From contig JBBJMP010000007.1 in the NCBI GenBank assembly GCA_037718865.1, positions 124,001-188,000 of the forward strand: 64,000 bases of DNA, in the 5' to 3' direction. The notes under the pieces are model-generated. The model had not been told where the DNA came from and searched no databases. It saw nothing but the letters and a program-made list of their open reading frames with translations. Below, piece after piece: positions 34,885-43,976 of this stretch. Source of the DNA: JADCRZ01 sp037718865. GTDB lineage: Bacteria > Bacteroidota > Bacteroidia > Chitinophagales > Chitinophagaceae. The stretch's first letter is position 1. Each line of letters opens with the position of its first letter. Position numbers and translations under genes: made by a program.

Positions 34885-35661
34885 ATGAGACGAATACACG
34901 CGTTTGAGTTTGGAGATCTAAGCTGGTTTCCGAGAAAACTTAAGAACTATGGCACGGACTACCTGCAGTTTGCAGCCGATACCTTTGATTTGTATAAATG
35001 TGTATTACCTCTTTTGCAAAGAGGAATAGAAAGCAGTGCGAGTACTACAATTGTTGATATAGCTTCCGGAGGCGGTGGGGGACTCGTGAAAATAGCTGAG
35101 CACTTAAAGAAAAGTATCCCGCATTTAAAAATCATCCTTTCTGATTTTTATCCGAATATCGAAGCTTTTAAAAAGACAAAGGCCAGGCAACCCGACATAT
35201 TTGAATACGTTGAAGAGCCGGTGAATGCATTGGACGTTCCAAAATATGTAAACGCATTTCGGACCCAATTTCTTTCCCTGCATCATTTCAGGCCAAAAGA
35301 CGCTAAGACAATTCTTCAGAATGCGTTAGACATTAATCAGGCAATCGGAATTTTTGAAGCGCAACAAAGAGACATCAAGAATCTTGCCCGGATGATACTA
35401 TCGCCCATTGCGGTTTTGCTAATGACACCTTTTATAAAGCCATTCAAATTTGACCGAATAATTTTTACCTATCTGTTCCCTGTACTACCCTTGCTTACAT
35501 TATGGGATGGTATTATATCTGTCTTAAGGACCTACACGGTAAAGGAACTTAATCAAATGATTGTTGAATTAAAAAATCATGAGCGATTTAATTGGGAAGT
35601 GGGTATTGCCAAAGGAAAGTCTAATCAAATACTTTATTTAATAGGAACGCTTAAAAAATAA
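34885..35661 (+). CDS. Class I SAM-dependent methyltransferase-like protein
   Basis: From the ATG at 34885 the protein has 258 residues. The SAM-binding motif I is TIVDIASGGGGGLVKIAEHL, followed by an acidic strand end ILSDFYPNIEAFKK (motif II) and FLSLHHFRPKDAKTIL, which fits the post-motif region. Two hydrophobic segments (about 180-235: ILSPIAVLLMTPFI and FTYLFPVLPLLTLWDGI) suggest membrane association, which is unusual for a soluble methyltransferase. An upstream in-frame ATG at 34807 adds 26 residues without homology that I see. The substrate is unknown, possibly a lipid or quinone-like acceptor given the membrane segments. No operon partner is evident. Confidence 0.72.
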   Translation: MRRIHAFEFGDLSWFPRKLKNYGTDYLQFAADTFDLYKCVLPLLQRGIESSASTTIVDIASGGGGGLVKIAEHLKKSIPHLKIILSDFYPNIEAFKKTKARQPDIFEYVEEPVNALDVPKYVNAFRTQFLSLHHFRPKDAKTILQNALDINQAIGIFEAQQRDIKNLARMILSPIAVLLMTPFIKPFKFDRIIFTYLFPVLPLLTLWDGIISVLRTYTVKELNQMIVELKNHERFNWEVGIAKGKSNQILYLIGTLKK

Positions 35662-35728
35662 AGCTTTGATGCCAAAAGATTTTGCAATAAGATGGGGCGA
35701 GGCTTAAGCAGGCTTTCCCTTTTCCACT

Positions 35729-35851
35729 TCTAATGCGCTCAAGGAGTTTTTACGGCCCTTTGTTTGGTTTCCATGGCATCTTTATGAGCAAAATGGCTTT
35801 AGTGCCTATGACAAGAGCTATGACAAACTTCATACGCTATCTTTGATTTAA
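35729..35851 (+). pseudogene. Possible gene tail remnant
   Basis: An open stretch without a start codon reads FLRPFVWFPWHLYEQNGFSA, then YDKSYDKLHTLSLI and a stop. It looks more like protein than chance sequence but I cannot name a family. It lies in the 283-base gap between the methyltransferase-like gene and the Crp-type regulator. Confidence 0.25.
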
Positions 35852-35944
35852 TATTAGAGATAAATTTCTTTTTTTTGTCTCTCTATATCACATCAACCGG
35901 ATTGCGCATTACTTTACACTCCTTACCTGCAAATCATAAATCAT

Positions 35945-36520
35945 ATGGAAAAACTCATTCAATTTTTCCGCAGTTCCAACCTCGTCTCGCTGGATAGAGC
36001 AACAGAGATTGCAACGCAGTTTTACCATAAATCTTTTTTAAAGAATGATTCATTTTTAAAAGAACGCCAGATCAGCAACGAATATCTTTTTCTGGAGCAG
36101 GGCGCTATGCGTTCTTTTGCGTATGATGTTAATGGGAATGAAGTGACTACCGGTTTCTATTTCGCAGGCCAGGTGGTTTTCGAAGTATCTTCTTTTTTTA
36201 ACCGTTCCGCTTCCAAAGAAAACATTCAGGCATTGACGGATTGCAGCGGATGGTACATTACGTACGAACAATTGAATAACCTCTTTCATTCCATACCTGA
36301 TTTCAGGGATTTCGGCCGCTCTGTCCTGGTAAAAGGTTTTGCATCGCTTAAGGTGCGCATGCTGTCCATGATCACGGAAACAGCAGAAGAACGCTATGTG
36401 AATTTGTTAAGAACCACACCTGAAATTTTTCAGACCGCGCCATTAAAACATATCGCCTCTTATCTGGGTATTACCGACACCTCGCTGAGCCGCATCAGGA
36501 AAGAATTCGCAGCAAAATGA
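35945..36520 (+). CDS. Crp/Fnr-family transcriptional regulator
   Basis: The 191-residue protein has an N-terminal cyclic-nucleotide-binding-like beta-roll (about 20-120: FLEQGAMRSFAYDVNGNEVT, YFAGQVVFEVSSFF) and a C-terminal winged helix (about 160-190: LKHIASYLGITDTSLSRIRK). This is the common Bacteroidota Crp-like regulator type, in which the ligand pocket is usually not conserved for cAMP. It sits 78 bases upstream of a small membrane-protein gene on the same strand, a repeated pairing in this phylum, so the membrane protein may be its target. Confidence 0.88.
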   Translation: MEKLIQFFRSSNLVSLDRATEIATQFYHKSFLKNDSFLKERQISNEYLFLEQGAMRSFAYDVNGNEVTTGFYFAGQVVFEVSSFFNRSASKENIQALTDCSGWYITYEQLNNLFHSIPDFRDFGRSVLVKGFASLKVRMLSMITETAEERYVNLLRTTPEIFQTAPLKHIASYLGITDTSLSRIRKEFAAK

Positions 36521-36598
36521 CCTTGTTTATTATTTCTTGCCAATTGACAAGTGGAGAGCCTTTCCGGCATCATTACTTTGCTGTAAAATTTTAAAACA

Positions 36599-37333
36599 AT
36601 GGAAACGCTGCCACTTTACATTCCGGTTGTTTCAGGTGCCACCACCCTGCTTACAGTTGCCTTCTTCTATAAGGCAACCCATGGTTCGAAAACCACCCTG
36701 CTTATCCTCATCGCCTGGCTGGCCCTTCAAATGTTTATAGCCCGGACCGGCTTTTATACCCATACAGGCGGGCTGCCGCCCCGCTTTGCTTTTTTGCTGT
36801 TCCCGCCCCTATTGTTTATAGCCGGCTTGTTTATAACACGCCGGGGAAGGAATTTCATTGACGGTTTGGATACGGGCATATTAAGCCTGTTACATGTAAT
36901 ACGGATACCGGTGGAGATCGGGCTTTACTGGTTGTCCATTCATAAAGCCGTTCCCCAGCTCATGACCTTTGAAGGAACAAACCTGGACATATTATCGGGA
37001 ATAACAGCGCCGCTTGTTTTCTACTTTGGATTTGTTACCAGGAGCCTTGGCAGAAAAGCGCTGCTGGTTTGGAACTTCGTCTGCCTGGTGCTTTTGGCCA
37101 ATATCGTTATTACAGCTATACTTTCTGCCCCGTTCTATTTTCAGCAGCTGGCTTTCCATCAACCTAATGTCGCCGTTTTATATTTTCCGTTTGTCTGGCT
37201 TCCTTGCTGTGTTGTACCGCTTGTTTTATTTTCGCACCTGGCAAGTATTCGTCAATTGACCGGCAGCGGGTATACGCTGTTGGCTGGCTCGCTACATAGA
37301 ACACGGACTGTGTCGCCGGCTTCGCCTGAATGA
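36599..37333 (+). CDS. Multi-span membrane protein, unknown function
   Basis: The 244-residue protein is almost entirely hydrophobic with about seven predicted membrane helices (for example VAFFYKATHGSKTTLLILIA, FAFLLFPPLLFIAGLFI, LLVWNFVCLVLLANIVITAI, VLYFPFVWLPCCVVPLVLF). I recognise no family. It directly follows the Crp-type regulator gene, which suggests shared control. The C-terminal 25 residues are polar and may be shortened or extended in relatives. Confidence 0.7.
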   Translation: METLPLYIPVVSGATTLLTVAFFYKATHGSKTTLLILIAWLALQMFIARTGFYTHTGGLPPRFAFLLFPPLLFIAGLFITRRGRNFIDGLDTGILSLLHVIRIPVEIGLYWLSIHKAVPQLMTFEGTNLDILSGITAPLVFYFGFVTRSLGRKALLVWNFVCLVLLANIVITAILSAPFYFQQLAFHQPNVAVLYFPFVWLPCCVVPLVLFSHLASIRQLTGSGYTLLAGSLHRTRTVSPASPE

Positions 37334-37618
37334 AAGCGGACTCGCACGAATCCAACCATTATCGGGTATTATCAAAGTTTTGAATTTGATGTGGTTGGCT
37401 ATTTTAAAACCCAGGATAGTGAAGAGTTACCCATTCAGCAAAAGGAACAATGAAATTGTATTTTAGAGATTGAACTGCAGTCGAAAATTTCCTCGACATA
37501 AGCTGACAGGAAGGCCGTGCCTCGGACATCACCTCTCCCCGACAGTGGTTGGTGAAAACACCCAACCACTGTATCAGGCTCTTCATTTGCACATTTGATT
37601 CGCACATCCGCACATTAT

Positions 37619-39295
37619 TCAATATCCCCCATTTTGTTTTAAATTCGGATTTAAAGCCAGTTGTTGTGACGGTATCGGATACAATTCTTTTGTTTTGGTC
37701 GATGGCTGATGATCCCACCAGGAAGCCGTTGTAAATCTATCAAAACGGATAAGGTCTTGCCTCCGGAACCCTTCAAAAATAAATTCTCTGCCTCTTTCAG
37801 CCAACAGTTCAGTTAGTGTTAACGTAGCAGGAGTATATGCCCGTGTTGCCCAATCAGTCGTACTAAAAGCCCGTTTCTTACTGTCATTGACCAGTTGAAC
37901 GGCCTCGGCGTTTGCCACACCGCTGTTTTTTCTCATCAACGCCTCAGCTTTTGCAAAGTAAACCCAGGAAAGGCGGTATACATTCCAGTCCGTACTGTTG
38001 TATTTCGAATGTGGAGCCGGATTTCCGCCGGGGCCCGCTACCTGGTTTCCTAATTTATATTTGTTGAATCGGACACCGCTGTTTTCTTCACCCTCACTCA
38101 TATTAGATGGAAGAAGGTTGGGATCGGTACCATTTGTGATAGCAACTTTATTCTTTCTGATGTTATCCACAAACACCAGCGGTTGGCCACCGTATTCATT
38201 ACCGCTACCTCCCAATACAGGTTTTGATGGATCGTCAAAGCGCATCTGTGGTCCTTCCGATAACCAGCCTCTTTTTCTCAGGTCGGCGTCTTCATAAGTC
38301 GTAAACACACCCGGAATCAAGACTATACCGTCATTGCCATTCCGGGAACCACCGTAAATGTCGCGTTGGGAGAAATGATAAAATTCACTTGTCCAGCTTG
38401 GCTCGAAGGAGGCCGACTGAAATTCATAAGCGATGGAGAAGATAACTTCCTTCGACTTATCATTTTCAGGTTTGAAAGCATCCTGGATATTAGGATCCAA
38501 AGCCATGGCTCCATTTTGTCCCCCGGCTTCATTATTGATTAACTTATTAGCAGCCGCGATACAATCATCCCACCTGGCAGTACCCGTCCATACCTGTGCA
38601 TTGAGGTATAATTCAACAAGCATGGCATAACCCCCTGCCTGGCTCATTCTCCCTAACATATCAATGGAATGTTTTGGGGCTTTATCTATATTATCTTTTA
38701 TCTCTTTCTCTATAAAATTAAATACCTCTACTCTTGTCATGGTTTCCGGGGTTGCAGGTTCACCCACTTTTGTGACAATCGGTACATTTCCCCAAAGGTC
38801 CAATATCTTTAGGTAGTGATAGGCGCGAAACAATTTTAATTCGGCTATATACGCATCCTTTTCAGTTTGTGTTATGCCCATCGCTGCAATATCTCTTTTG
38901 CCAAGATTTTCGATAGGGTCTGTGCATAAACCCAGTCCCCACCACATCAACTGCCAGGCCCTGTTCAGGTCTCCTTCGTCATTTGTCCAGGTGTGATAAT
39001 GCATTCTTTTCCACCTTCCACCATCTTCACCATGCCGCCCTTTGGTGGGCCATGCCAACTGGTCTGCAGAAAGTTCATTAAAACGCCACCAGCTGGGCTG
39101 TCCCGAAGGAGTGGTCCACGCATTGGCATGTGTGTAAGGCCTGAGGACGGCTGATACAACTTCATTCTTGTTATTGTAGAAATTGTCAGTGAGCAGCTGG
39201 TCATAAACGTTTTCATTCAGCTTGGTGCAGGAATGTATAAGAACCAGTGGCAGGGCTAATATGATAAATTTAATAGCGTTTGTTACTTGTTTCAT
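37619..39295 (-). CDS. SusD/RagB family outer-membrane lipoprotein
   Basis: From the ATG at 39293-39295 the protein has 558 residues: a lipoprotein signal (MKQVTNAIKFIILALPLVLI, then HSC), SusD-type helical TPR repeats in the N-terminal half (AELKLFRAYHYLKILDLWGN, EPATPETMTRVEVFNFIEKE), and the C-terminal motif LLAERGREFIFEGFRRQDLI, then LYPIPSQQLALNPNLKQNGGY. SusD proteins cap SusC channels and bind the oligosaccharide at the surface. The gene starts 10 bases after the SusC stop and is in the same operon. The substrate cannot be named; no glycoside hydrolase follows in this operon. Confidence 0.94.
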   Translation of the reverse strand: MKQVTNAIKFIILALPLVLIHSCTKLNENVYDQLLTDNFYNNKNEVVSAVLRPYTHANAWTTPSGQPSWWRFNELSADQLAWPTKGRHGEDGGRWKRMHYHTWTNDEGDLNRAWQLMWWGLGLCTDPIENLGKRDIAAMGITQTEKDAYIAELKLFRAYHYLKILDLWGNVPIVTKVGEPATPETMTRVEVFNFIEKEIKDNIDKAPKHSIDMLGRMSQAGGYAMLVELYLNAQVWTGTARWDDCIAAANKLINNEAGGQNGAMALDPNIQDAFKPENDKSKEVIFSIAYEFQSASFEPSWTSEFYHFSQRDIYGGSRNGNDGIVLIPGVFTTYEDADLRKRGWLSEGPQMRFDDPSKPVLGGSGNEYGGQPLVFVDNIRKNKVAITNGTDPNLLPSNMSEGEENSGVRFNKYKLGNQVAGPGGNPAPHSKYNSTDWNVYRLSWVYFAKAEALMRKNSGVANAEAVQLVNDSKKRAFSTTDWATRAYTPATLTLTELLAERGREFIFEGFRRQDLIRFDRFTTASWWDHQPSTKTKELYPIPSQQLALNPNLKQNGGY

Positions 39296-39305
39296 GTTAT
39301 TTGTT

Positions 39306-42278
39306 TTAGAAGCCAATGTTTAAACCAACCAGAAAAGATCCTGTACTGGGGTAAGGTCCCCGCTCATCAATACCTGCACCCAGGCCCAGGTCCTGAATGA
39401 AGTCAGGGTCATTGCCGGTATATTTGGTGAAAGTGGCAATGTTCTGGCCTGAAACATAGACCCTGAAATTTCTAATATAGGTAGTTTTAAACTTAAAATT
39501 ATATCCAAGGGTAAGTTCATCCAGCTTCACAAAATCACCTGGTTCAATGTAATAATCAGAATACATATAAGTACCTGTTATTGCGGAATGTTTGGTAAAG
39601 GCTGACCTGAGCAGATTGGTTTTTGTAACCTTGTTACCATAAGAAAGCTCCATCGTATTCAGTACGTCATGTCCGAATTTACCTCTCAGGTATATACGCA
39701 GATCGAAATTTTTATACTCGAAATTATTTGTTAGTGAAAGATAAAATTTCGGGATGGCATTTCCGATCACTGATAAATCGGTAGCGGCTTTATCGAATGA
39801 ATTATTGATTTGGGCATTTGGCACCTGTTCGCCTTTTCTATTGGTAAAAAGCCAATCACCCGTTGCAGAAAGTCCTGCATACCGTTTGCCCCAGAACTCA
39901 CCCAGGACACCGCCTTCATAAGTGCGTATGGCATTACCCAGGGCTCCAAAGCCACCTATTCCCCCATATTCCCTGTACGGTAGTTTGAACAATTCATTCG
40001 AAAGCTTGTCCAGCTTATTTCTTGTAGTGCTGCCCGTGAAATCTACATCCCAGGTAAAATCCGGCTTCCTTATAGCATGATAGCTCAGGGTAAGTTCTAT
40101 GCCTTTGGCCGATATAGTACCTACATTTGTATAGATGAATTCCCTGACAAAGGGAGGCTGAGGAGATGTATAAGTTTCCAGGAGATCTACTGTTTTACGA
40201 TTATACAGTTCGATGGCGCCATTGAGCCTATTATCCAGTACGGTAAAATCAATGCCTACATTTATTTCCTTTTTTGTTTCCCATCTCAGGTCAGGATTCG
40301 GATTTCTGTTAGGACCATAAGTTTGACGATATTGTCCATCAGGGAACCTATACACCCCGCCTCCGCCTAAGGTTACCAGAGAACTGTAATTGGCAATATT
40401 CTGATTACCTGTAACGCCATACCCTACCCGGAGTTTCAGGTTATTTACAAATTGTATGTCGCTCATGAAATTTTCTCTGCTTATATTCCAACCAGCTGAT
40501 ACAGCAGGAAAATCGCCCCATTTATTGTTTTCACCAAAACGGGATGACCCTTCATGACGGAGAATGAACTGTGCCATATATTTTCCCGCATAGCTGTAAT
40601 TGACCCTTCCGAAAAAAGCAATTAAGGTATTATCCCCTTTCCCACTGCCCAATCCGGCCCGCCCTAATGCAAGCTGATTTCCAGCACCCAGGTTATTATT
40701 TTCAAAAATGTCATTTACAAAGCCGGAATTGCTCGCATTAAAATTTTCCGCAACCGTATACCTGTAACTGTAGCCACCGATTGCCGCGATGGAATGATCG
40801 TCCTTTATGGTTTTGGAGTATTCAATGGTAGGTTCCAGTGCGTAATCCATTCCCAGAAAAGTGCTCTTTGAAGCCTGCCCGCCACCTGGACTGGTACCAC
40901 TTTCCATGGAAGGCTCTGAAGCGAGTGAAGCATAAAAGTTATCAATATAACTGTTTCTTTGTACTGATCCGAATATAGAAGCTTTCAGTCCCTTAATGAT
41001 CTCAAGGGTAAGCTTTCCATCACCAGAAGTAGTTTGTTGATTCCTGTTATTTTTTTGCTGGTGCAATCTTGCCAGCTGGTTTGTACTGGTTCCCTCAAAA
41101 TACCAGGTACCGTTCGGGTTATAGTGAGGTAATGTTGGGTTTTTTGTTAACTGGTCTTCCCATCCGCCACCTCCCAGTAAGTTTGCTTTATTAAAATTTG
41201 TTGCAATGTTTATTTGAATCGATAACCGGTCATTCATTCCTTTCTGATTGATATTAAGCCTTCCTCCATACTCGCTACGGCCATTCTCCAGCGCAAAACC
41301 CTGCAAATCGCGGTAAAACAAACTTGCCCGGTAGCTGGTATTCGGGGTGCCGCCCGAAAAGGCAAGGGTATGATATTGGCTTAGGTTATCATCATTGACC
41401 AGTGCATCAAAAAAATCTGTAGTATTCCCATAATTGGTATAGTTGGATGCGCTTAATTCGCCGGAGGCAAGTTTTGCTTTAAACTCTTCTGGTTTCAAAA
41501 AATCCGGTCGCTTTGTAAGGTAATCCCTTCTGAAATAATTTGCATACTCATAAGTCGGTGGCCCGGACCTGCCTTTTTTAGTAGTAACCAGTATTACACC
41601 TCCATTTGCCTGGGTGCCATAGATGGCGGCAGCGGAACCATCTTTCAGCACATCTATTGATGCAATATCTTCCTGTTGAAGCAAATCAAGGTTCCCTCCC
41701 GGTATCCCATCGATTACGATCAACGGGGTCTGCCCTGCCGTTAAAGAAGTGACCCCTCTTAACTGTATGCCTACACCGCTGTTGGGATTATTACTGCTTC
41801 TTCTTATCTGAAGGCCGGCCACCTTTCCCTGGATAAGGTCCAGTGCATTTCTTGCGCCGCTTTGCCTGAACTCTTCTGCATTTACATGATCGGCAGCAGC
41901 CGTAACGTCTATTCTTCGCTGGGTGCCATAACCAACCACCACTACATCCTGCAAGGCATCGGAACTATTAACCAGGGAAACATTGACCACATTGGAAGAA
42001 CCTATGGAAAGTTCCTTAGCCTCAAAACCAACGAATGAAAAAGTAAGTGCCCTGGCGCCCCGCGAAACCTCAAGGGTAAAATTACCTTCCTGATCGGTTT
42101 GGGTGGCTGAAGTTGTGCCTTTAGCCTGAACGGTTACGCCCTGCAACCCCGACTTACTCTTGTTGTCACTTACTTTACCGGTAACGGTTCTGTTTTGCGA
42201 ATACACCTTTGAAGAAGTAAGTAGGAAACCGGCGAATAAAATCGCTGGCATTAGAACCAAAGAGTACAATTTGCTCAT
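39306..42278 (-). CDS. SusC/RagA family TonB-linked outer-membrane protein
   Basis: From the ATG at 42276-42278 the protein has 990 residues: signal peptide (MSKLYSLVLMPAILFAGFLL), carboxypeptidase-like domain (about 30-110: VTGKVSDNKSKSGLQGVTVQ), and a plug with the SusC hallmarks VVVGYGTQRR, LRGVTSLTAGQTPLIVIDGI, SIDVLKDGSAAAIYGTQANG, GGVILVTTKKG. A 22-strand barrel follows, ending in LVGLNIGF. SusC channels import bulky ligands with SusD. It is the first gene of the pair; the exported amidohydrolase lies 78 bases further upstream on the same strand and may be co-transcribed. Confidence 0.95.
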   Translation of the reverse strand: MSKLYSLVLMPAILFAGFLLTSSKVYSQNRTVTGKVSDNKSKSGLQGVTVQAKGTTSATQTDQEGNFTLEVSRGARALTFSFVGFEAKELSIGSSNVVNVSLVNSSDALQDVVVVGYGTQRRIDVTAAADHVNAEEFRQSGARNALDLIQGKVAGLQIRRSSNNPNSGVGIQLRGVTSLTAGQTPLIVIDGIPGGNLDLLQQEDIASIDVLKDGSAAAIYGTQANGGVILVTTKKGRSGPPTYEYANYFRRDYLTKRPDFLKPEEFKAKLASGELSASNYTNYGNTTDFFDALVNDDNLSQYHTLAFSGGTPNTSYRASLFYRDLQGFALENGRSEYGGRLNINQKGMNDRLSIQINIATNFNKANLLGGGGWEDQLTKNPTLPHYNPNGTWYFEGTSTNQLARLHQQKNNRNQQTTSGDGKLTLEIIKGLKASIFGSVQRNSYIDNFYASLASEPSMESGTSPGGGQASKSTFLGMDYALEPTIEYSKTIKDDHSIAAIGGYSYRYTVAENFNASNSGFVNDIFENNNLGAGNQLALGRAGLGSGKGDNTLIAFFGRVNYSYAGKYMAQFILRHEGSSRFGENNKWGDFPAVSAGWNISRENFMSDIQFVNNLKLRVGYGVTGNQNIANYSSLVTLGGGGVYRFPDGQYRQTYGPNRNPNPDLRWETKKEINVGIDFTVLDNRLNGAIELYNRKTVDLLETYTSPQPPFVREFIYTNVGTISAKGIELTLSYHAIRKPDFTWDVDFTGSTTRNKLDKLSNELFKLPYREYGGIGGFGALGNAIRTYEGGVLGEFWGKRYAGLSATGDWLFTNRKGEQVPNAQINNSFDKAATDLSVIGNAIPKFYLSLTNNFEYKNFDLRIYLRGKFGHDVLNTMELSYGNKVTKTNLLRSAFTKHSAITGTYMYSDYYIEPGDFVKLDELTLGYNFKFKTTYIRNFRVYVSGQNIATFTKYTGNDPDFIQDLGLGAGIDERGPYPSTGSFLVGLNIGF

Positions 42279-42355
42279 ATACAATTGGATTTTTTTTTAT
42301 ATAGAATAAACATTTACAAAACAAGATAGAATACTTTTTCTACCCGCAGTAAAAA

Positions 42356-43618
42356 TTACAATCCCTTAACTACCTTCCCATCCTTCATCACAAAAACCAC
42401 CTGGCGCACTGCACTGATGCTGTCTGAAGGATTGCCTTCAATCATAATCAGATCGGCCAGCATACCTTTCCTGATGCTGCCCATCTTATCGCCGTATCCA
42501 AACACCGTTGCATTTACTGTAGTAGCAGCACGCAGCACATCAACCGGTTTCATGCCGTATTCAACCATGAGTTCCATCTCCCGGGCATTATCCCCGTGCG
42601 CAAACACGCCTGCGTCACCGCCCATGCATATGGTAACACCGCTTTTTAACGCCGCCTGAAAACTCTTCCTCTTTGCAGTTATTTTAGCCGGTTCCGGGTC
42701 TATCCCTTTTTTCCATCCTTTGTACTGCGTAACAGCATCACCTGCTGCCAGCGTAGGACAGAAAGCTATTCCCTTATCCTTCATTAACCTAAAAATTTCC
42801 TCATCACCCCCGTCGCCATGTTCTATAGTGGAAACGCCGCCCATGATTGCCCGGCGCATCCCTTCCCTGGTAGCGGCGTGCGCCACCAGTTGCCTGCCGC
42901 TACTTTTGGCTATGCTGGCAGCCAGCGCAATTTCTTCCGTGCTGAACGTAGGAACAGCCTGCTCTCCTTCTCCCTGGCGGTAATCTGCATATATCTTTAT
43001 CATGTCCGCACCTTTGCTTATTTGTGTCCGCACTTCATTGGCCATCTCATTTATGTTGCCCACTTCTGCTGCGCCCTGCGGCAAATCAATATCTGCATTG
43101 TGCAGGTTGGGTCCGTAAGTTCCCCTGGCAACAATTGCTCTTGTAGCAATGATCATTCTTGGTCCGGGAACAATGCCTTTTTCAATCGCTGCTTTCAGTC
43201 CTGCGTCATCATACATTGCGCCTTCTGTTCCGAGATCACGTACCGTTGTAACCCCTGCCAGCAACGTAGTATGTGCATGTATAACGGCCCTGGCTGTACG
43301 CTCGGCCCGGCTTTCTGTAAGTACCTGGTCGTTCCACTTTACTTCATTATATGGATGCAAAAACAGGTGAGAATGTCCTTCAATCAGGCCGGGCAGCAGC
43401 GTTGTGCCTTTCATTTCTATAATCCTGGTATTGGCCGGAAGTTTAAAACGCATAGCACCGACTTCCTCGATGGTATTTCCCTGTACCAGTACTACCCAAC
43501 CCGTATGCATGTTCACTCCGTCAAACACGCGGTCGGGTTTGAATAGGTAGAACGAATCATTTTGTGCATAAGAGAAGAAGCACCATAAAAGCAGCGAAAA
43601 AAGAAGAGGCATTTTCAT
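42356..43618 (-). CDS. Exported metal-dependent amidohydrolase
   Basis: The 420-residue protein has a signal peptide (MKMPLLFSLLLWCFFSYAQ) and an amidohydrolase TIM barrel. The metal-binding HxH is in LIEGHSHLFLHPYN, with a Lys-type region ADMIKIYADYRQGEG, His in LVAHAATREGMRRAIMGGVS, TIEHGDGGDEE, and the terminal CMGGDAGVFAHGDNAREMEL Asp. The composite domain ends with LIMIEGNPSDSISAVRQVVF. It belongs to the imidazolonepropionase/Xaa-Pro dipeptidase-like branch of the superfamily. Export implies hydrolysis of dipeptides or cyclic amides in the periplasm. It is upstream of the SusC/SusD pair on the same strand; whether the imported ligand is its substrate is open. Confidence 0.87.
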   Translation of the reverse strand: MKMPLLFSLLLWCFFSYAQNDSFYLFKPDRVFDGVNMHTGWVVLVQGNTIEEVGAMRFKLPANTRIIEMKGTTLLPGLIEGHSHLFLHPYNEVKWNDQVLTESRAERTARAVIHAHTTLLAGVTTVRDLGTEGAMYDDAGLKAAIEKGIVPGPRMIIATRAIVARGTYGPNLHNADIDLPQGAAEVGNINEMANEVRTQISKGADMIKIYADYRQGEGEQAVPTFSTEEIALAASIAKSSGRQLVAHAATREGMRRAIMGGVSTIEHGDGGDEEIFRLMKDKGIAFCPTLAAGDAVTQYKGWKKGIDPEPAKITAKRKSFQAALKSGVTICMGGDAGVFAHGDNAREMELMVEYGMKPVDVLRAATTVNATVFGYGDKMGSIRKGMLADLIMIEGNPSDSISAVRQVVFVMKDGKVVKGL

Positions 43619-43976
43619 GGGGGAAAGATAGGAAGTATTATGATGAATGATAATAACGGAGCTTTATTAAGCCATTCCTTCACCAGCCTTTGCCAGAATA
43701 TTATTTCGATGCTGCTGCAGGCGCAATGATCATCTGACCACTTTTATCAGCTAACGTTAAATACCACGTTTAGGGTATTGAATGTTAAAAACGCCGCCTT
43801 TATCTTTGCTTCATTAATTACTGCTTTTCCCCACCCAATTGGTCTATTCTTATTAGAAGTGTTGTTCCCCTGTTATTTAAGGAAAGTTTTTTTATTCCAT
43901 GCTGGTCACCCCTGTGTGAACACTATTCTTTGTAAGAATCACTGGTTAAAATTTAAACACTTAAACCCTTCATTTT
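43619..43976. other. Divergent intergenic region
   Basis: The 358 bases separate the minus-strand amidohydrolase from a plus-strand lipoprotein gene and must hold both promoters. I see no gene with protein-like content here and could not fix a convincing promoter motif. Confidence 0.4.
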